Assembly (NCBI RefSeq): GCF_000485595.1
Contig: NW_014578178.1
Span: forward strand, 43,709-99,524
DNA: 55,816 nucleotides
Direction of reading: 5' to 3'
Origin: Priapulus caudatus
Lineage: Eukaryota; Priapulida; Priapulimorpha; Priapulimorphida; Priapulidae
Part shown: positions 53,201 through 55,816 of the stretch, piece by piece
Numbering within the stretch: position 1 is the stretch's first letter
Layout of the letters: the number at the start of each line of letters is the position of its first letter
The notes under the pieces: model-generated
What the model saw: the letters and a program-made list of their open reading frames with translations, nothing else
What the model was told of the DNA's origin: nothing
Database searches by the model: none
Position numbers and translations under genes: made by a program

Positions 53201-55816
53201 CCGCGCTCGCGTGGTCATCTGTGAAGGCAAGTTGGGAAGTCCGTTACCAGGCCACACAACCGTACTCATTACAGCGAACAGAGGATGCTACCTGCACTAA
53301 GGATCAGCGGGAATATTCTGTGGGAGACTTGGACATTGTAAGCAAGAGCATTTGTATTAAATTTCCGATAGTCAACACAAAACGGGACACACTGTATGCA
53401 TTCGACACCAACAGTGTCATTGCCGTGGTTCAGCAAGTAGATGAGAAACAGATAGCAGCAATCTTAGGATTAGGGCAAGCATCTCAGCATACGCCTACAC
53501 AACATGGTTCCAGCAACGCGCCGAGGAGAAATGCACCTCTCCCGAGCAAGGTCAATCTTGACAGTACCAACGCATCAACGTGCAGCATAGAGGGATCTGC
53601 CCTAGAAGCAACAGCGATCTATTTGCTGAGAGTAATCTCGAATCTTGGACGAACCAACCTAGTGAAATGACGATTCGATACGAAGGACATCCACCTATGC
53701 CGACAGAAGCGGACGTAACAGAACACCAATCAAACTACCGGCGATGATCGATCATCATGTCAACAGCTGTTGGAGGGCGAACATTATCGAACCAGCACAG
53801 CCCATGGCAGCCCAGCCTTCATCGTTCCTAAGAAAGATGAACCTGGAAGGACGGTGCGTAATAGAACTTACAGGACTCAACAAGGTAACAAGGAAAGACA
53901 CGTATCTCTACCCTAGCTATTCAAGGAATCCATTGGGCTCATTGGGAAGGGCGCGCTTCTACTCGACCTTGACTTGAAGATCGCGGTTAACTTTCAAATA
54001 GCCATGGCCAGAGGAGGACAAGGCTAAGAATGTTTCATAACGTACAGAGGACGCCATTTCAATACACGTCTTCCTTCGGCTTTGTCCAACGCCACCGAGC
54101 GTCTATTCAGCGATCGTTGGACACCGTCTGACGCGACTACATCAAGGTGTGCTATCCCGTACATAGATGACATCATCGGTCTCAGTCCACGTTCGATCAG
54201 CATCTTTAGACATCGCCTGAGGGTATTCAGTAGACTACGTGGTGCGGGTCTCAAGCCTGAAAAGCATCAAAAATGCGAGTTCCTCAAGGACAATGTCCAC
54301 TTACTTTTGGTACATCGTTCACCTGAGGCGCGTCGCCCAGACCAAGAAGGTTCAGGTAGATCAGCACTGAAAGCACCTACAACAGTCAAGGAAGTTACGC
54401 TTCATTTTTGGGCATGCCAAGCTACTACCAGGACGCACATAAAGTCCTTCGAACATCGCTAAGCCGTAACAAGCGTTAACGCATAAGTACTTAGCCGAAG
54501 TTTGAAATTGAATGATGACGGCGGAACACGGCATTTCGAACGCTTTGACGCAGAAGCTAGTTGAAGCTCAATCCCTAGGCATACCCGGATCCTACCAAGA
54601 CCTATCGTCTTATTTCACGGACGCCTCATCATTATGCAGTGGAGCCGCCTCACACGACAGATGAACGAAGGGAATGAAGTGTCATTCCTACATTAGCTCA
54701 TCAACTCCAATGAAGGGCAGATGCGTTGGCCAATTATCGAGAGAGCATGGCGTATGCAAATTTATCTACGCATTAACGAAGCCTACGTCAGACTTAGCAG
54801 GCGCACAATTCGTGATTGTTAAGTGACCATAAGCCACTACAATACCTACTTAACAAAGCCACCTCAATGAACGGCTCGACTCCAGCGTGGCGCGGTTGGT
54901 CGTCTCAGAACATAATGCGCAACTGTGAGCTATCGCTGTGGCCTAGCTCACAGGAACGCGGTATGCGCTTATCACGGCCATTAAGCAGACAACGAGTCTG
55001 CAGTCAGATGTTGAAATGTCAACAAATTACGCGACGGCCGGTGCAGATGTAAGCACAACTGGGACACTCAGCGTACAACAAGCTAGTACACCGGGAGATG
55101 GAGTGAGCGCACGAGAAGCAGGCCGAGTTCAGGGAGGAACCGCAACAGGGAGCAAGTGTTGCCACCTCATCACCGATCTTTAAACTTACATAGAAGTCAA
55201 GAACCGAGCAGCGAGGAGACCCTCAAACTACAGATGTCTGCGAGCCTTAACAGAGCCAAACACCACAATAGGATTGCAAATCTTATCAGATTACATGCCT
55301 TGAATGAAGCAGGGACTATTACATCATGTTACACCACCAACAGGATCTTCAACACTAGTATTCAACTGTGATCCACACGTTCTTCAGGCAGCAAATCATG
55401 ACAGCATTAGCATGATGACATCTACAGTGGACATCTGGGTTTCGACAAATCCTACGACAATTAAACGAGATACGTTTTGCCAGCGAAATTTTTTTTTTTT
55501 CTTGCAGATGTCCATAAACCACATCAGGGCATGCATTTCCATGCCAATTCAGGAGCTACAGCCCACGTACGCTCACCATATGAGAAACACCACTGCCTCG
55601 AGTGCCTATGGAACGTGTTAGTGTGGCGATACTTGTCGTTTCCACTATACACTGCGAGGTAACCACTACATAATACACTTCACTTGTCTCTACACCTCCC
55701 CCCTGGCCTGAGGCGTTTCCGTCAAGCGAACAGCAGCAGAAACGGTAGCAATCTCTTTTGGCAACAGAGATCTTTCGCGGCCATGGGGCACACGAATCCT
55801 ACTATCCGACAACGGA
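50262..55816 (+). pseudogene. Second internal region of the same element, indel-ridden, cut by window end
   Basis: Collinear with 38400-43703. PBS and leader come first; gag-like sequence starts near 51470, the zinc-knuckle region is near 52560, and GGGAAAC is at 52626. Protease and RT follow, then RNase H near 54600-54960. Integrase begins near 55390 and the window ends at the LSDNG motif. Single-base insertions and deletions occur every few to tens of bases, so no frame survives beyond about 160 codons. Substitutions are fewer than indels. The sequence keeps CGA at both positions where copy 1 has TGA. Confidence 0.85.

Overview
The window is eukaryotic and almost certainly from a marine invertebrate. 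It is AT-leaning, intron-rich and crowded with transposable elements, and a short interstitial TTAGGG tract is present. I cannot name the species; a sponge, cnidarian or other non-chordate marine animal would all fit. It holds one real host gene and many mobile elements in, beside and downstream of it.

Host gene (minus strand, 30.5 kb down to 5.3 kb). Twelve coding exons with consensus splice sites and matching phases give 3,345 nt, i.e. 1,114 residues plus stop. The product is an FRMD6 (Willin) / Drosophila Expanded-type FERM protein: a complete F1-F2-F3 FERM module (exons 1-8), a conserved RESYI segment just after it, and a long C-terminal tail with two PPxY motifs and a Cys-rich stretch. 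FRMD6/Expanded proteins are upstream regulators of the Hippo pathway at the apical cortex. PPxY motifs are how fly Expanded binds the WW domains of Yorkie.

Elements inside the gene. Intron 7 (9,998-16,816) holds a decayed minus-strand Ty3/gypsy element with LTRs at about 10.1 and 16.5 kb. A unit of about 3 kb bounded by long inverted repeats lies inside it and carries a frameshifted gene with PIN/FEN-nuclease-like motifs and a C-terminal CXC cysteine cluster. Intron 3 (19,428-27,079) holds a CAGGG-ended MITE spanning a 25-N gap, a large inverted repeat of satellite-like arrays (20.8-22.9 kb) and a PIF/Harbinger-like element with TAA target duplication (24.6-26.2 kb).

5' flank of the gene (30.5-37.1 kb). 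This has a mariner-like MITE with TA duplication, a small MITE enclosing TTAGGG repeats, a near-perfect 98-nt hairpin, a SWIM zinc-finger gene remnant and simple repeats.

Right third (37.1-55.8 kb, plus strand). This is an env-bearing Ty3/gypsy (errantivirus-like) element: 5'-truncated LTR, PBS, Gln-codon-rich leader, gag with zinc knuckle, GGGAAAC -1 frameshift site, protease-RT-RNase H-integrase, and an F-type envelope gene with furin-like site and membrane anchor. A complete LTR of about 1.5 kb follows. A second internal region, riddled with single-base indels, runs off the window edge. Copy 1 is inactive: it has in-frame stops in gag, RT and integrase, plus frameshifts. The indel-dominated noise of copy 2 (and probably of 0-1.7 kb and 21-23 kb) looks more like uncorrected long-read sequence than natural decay.
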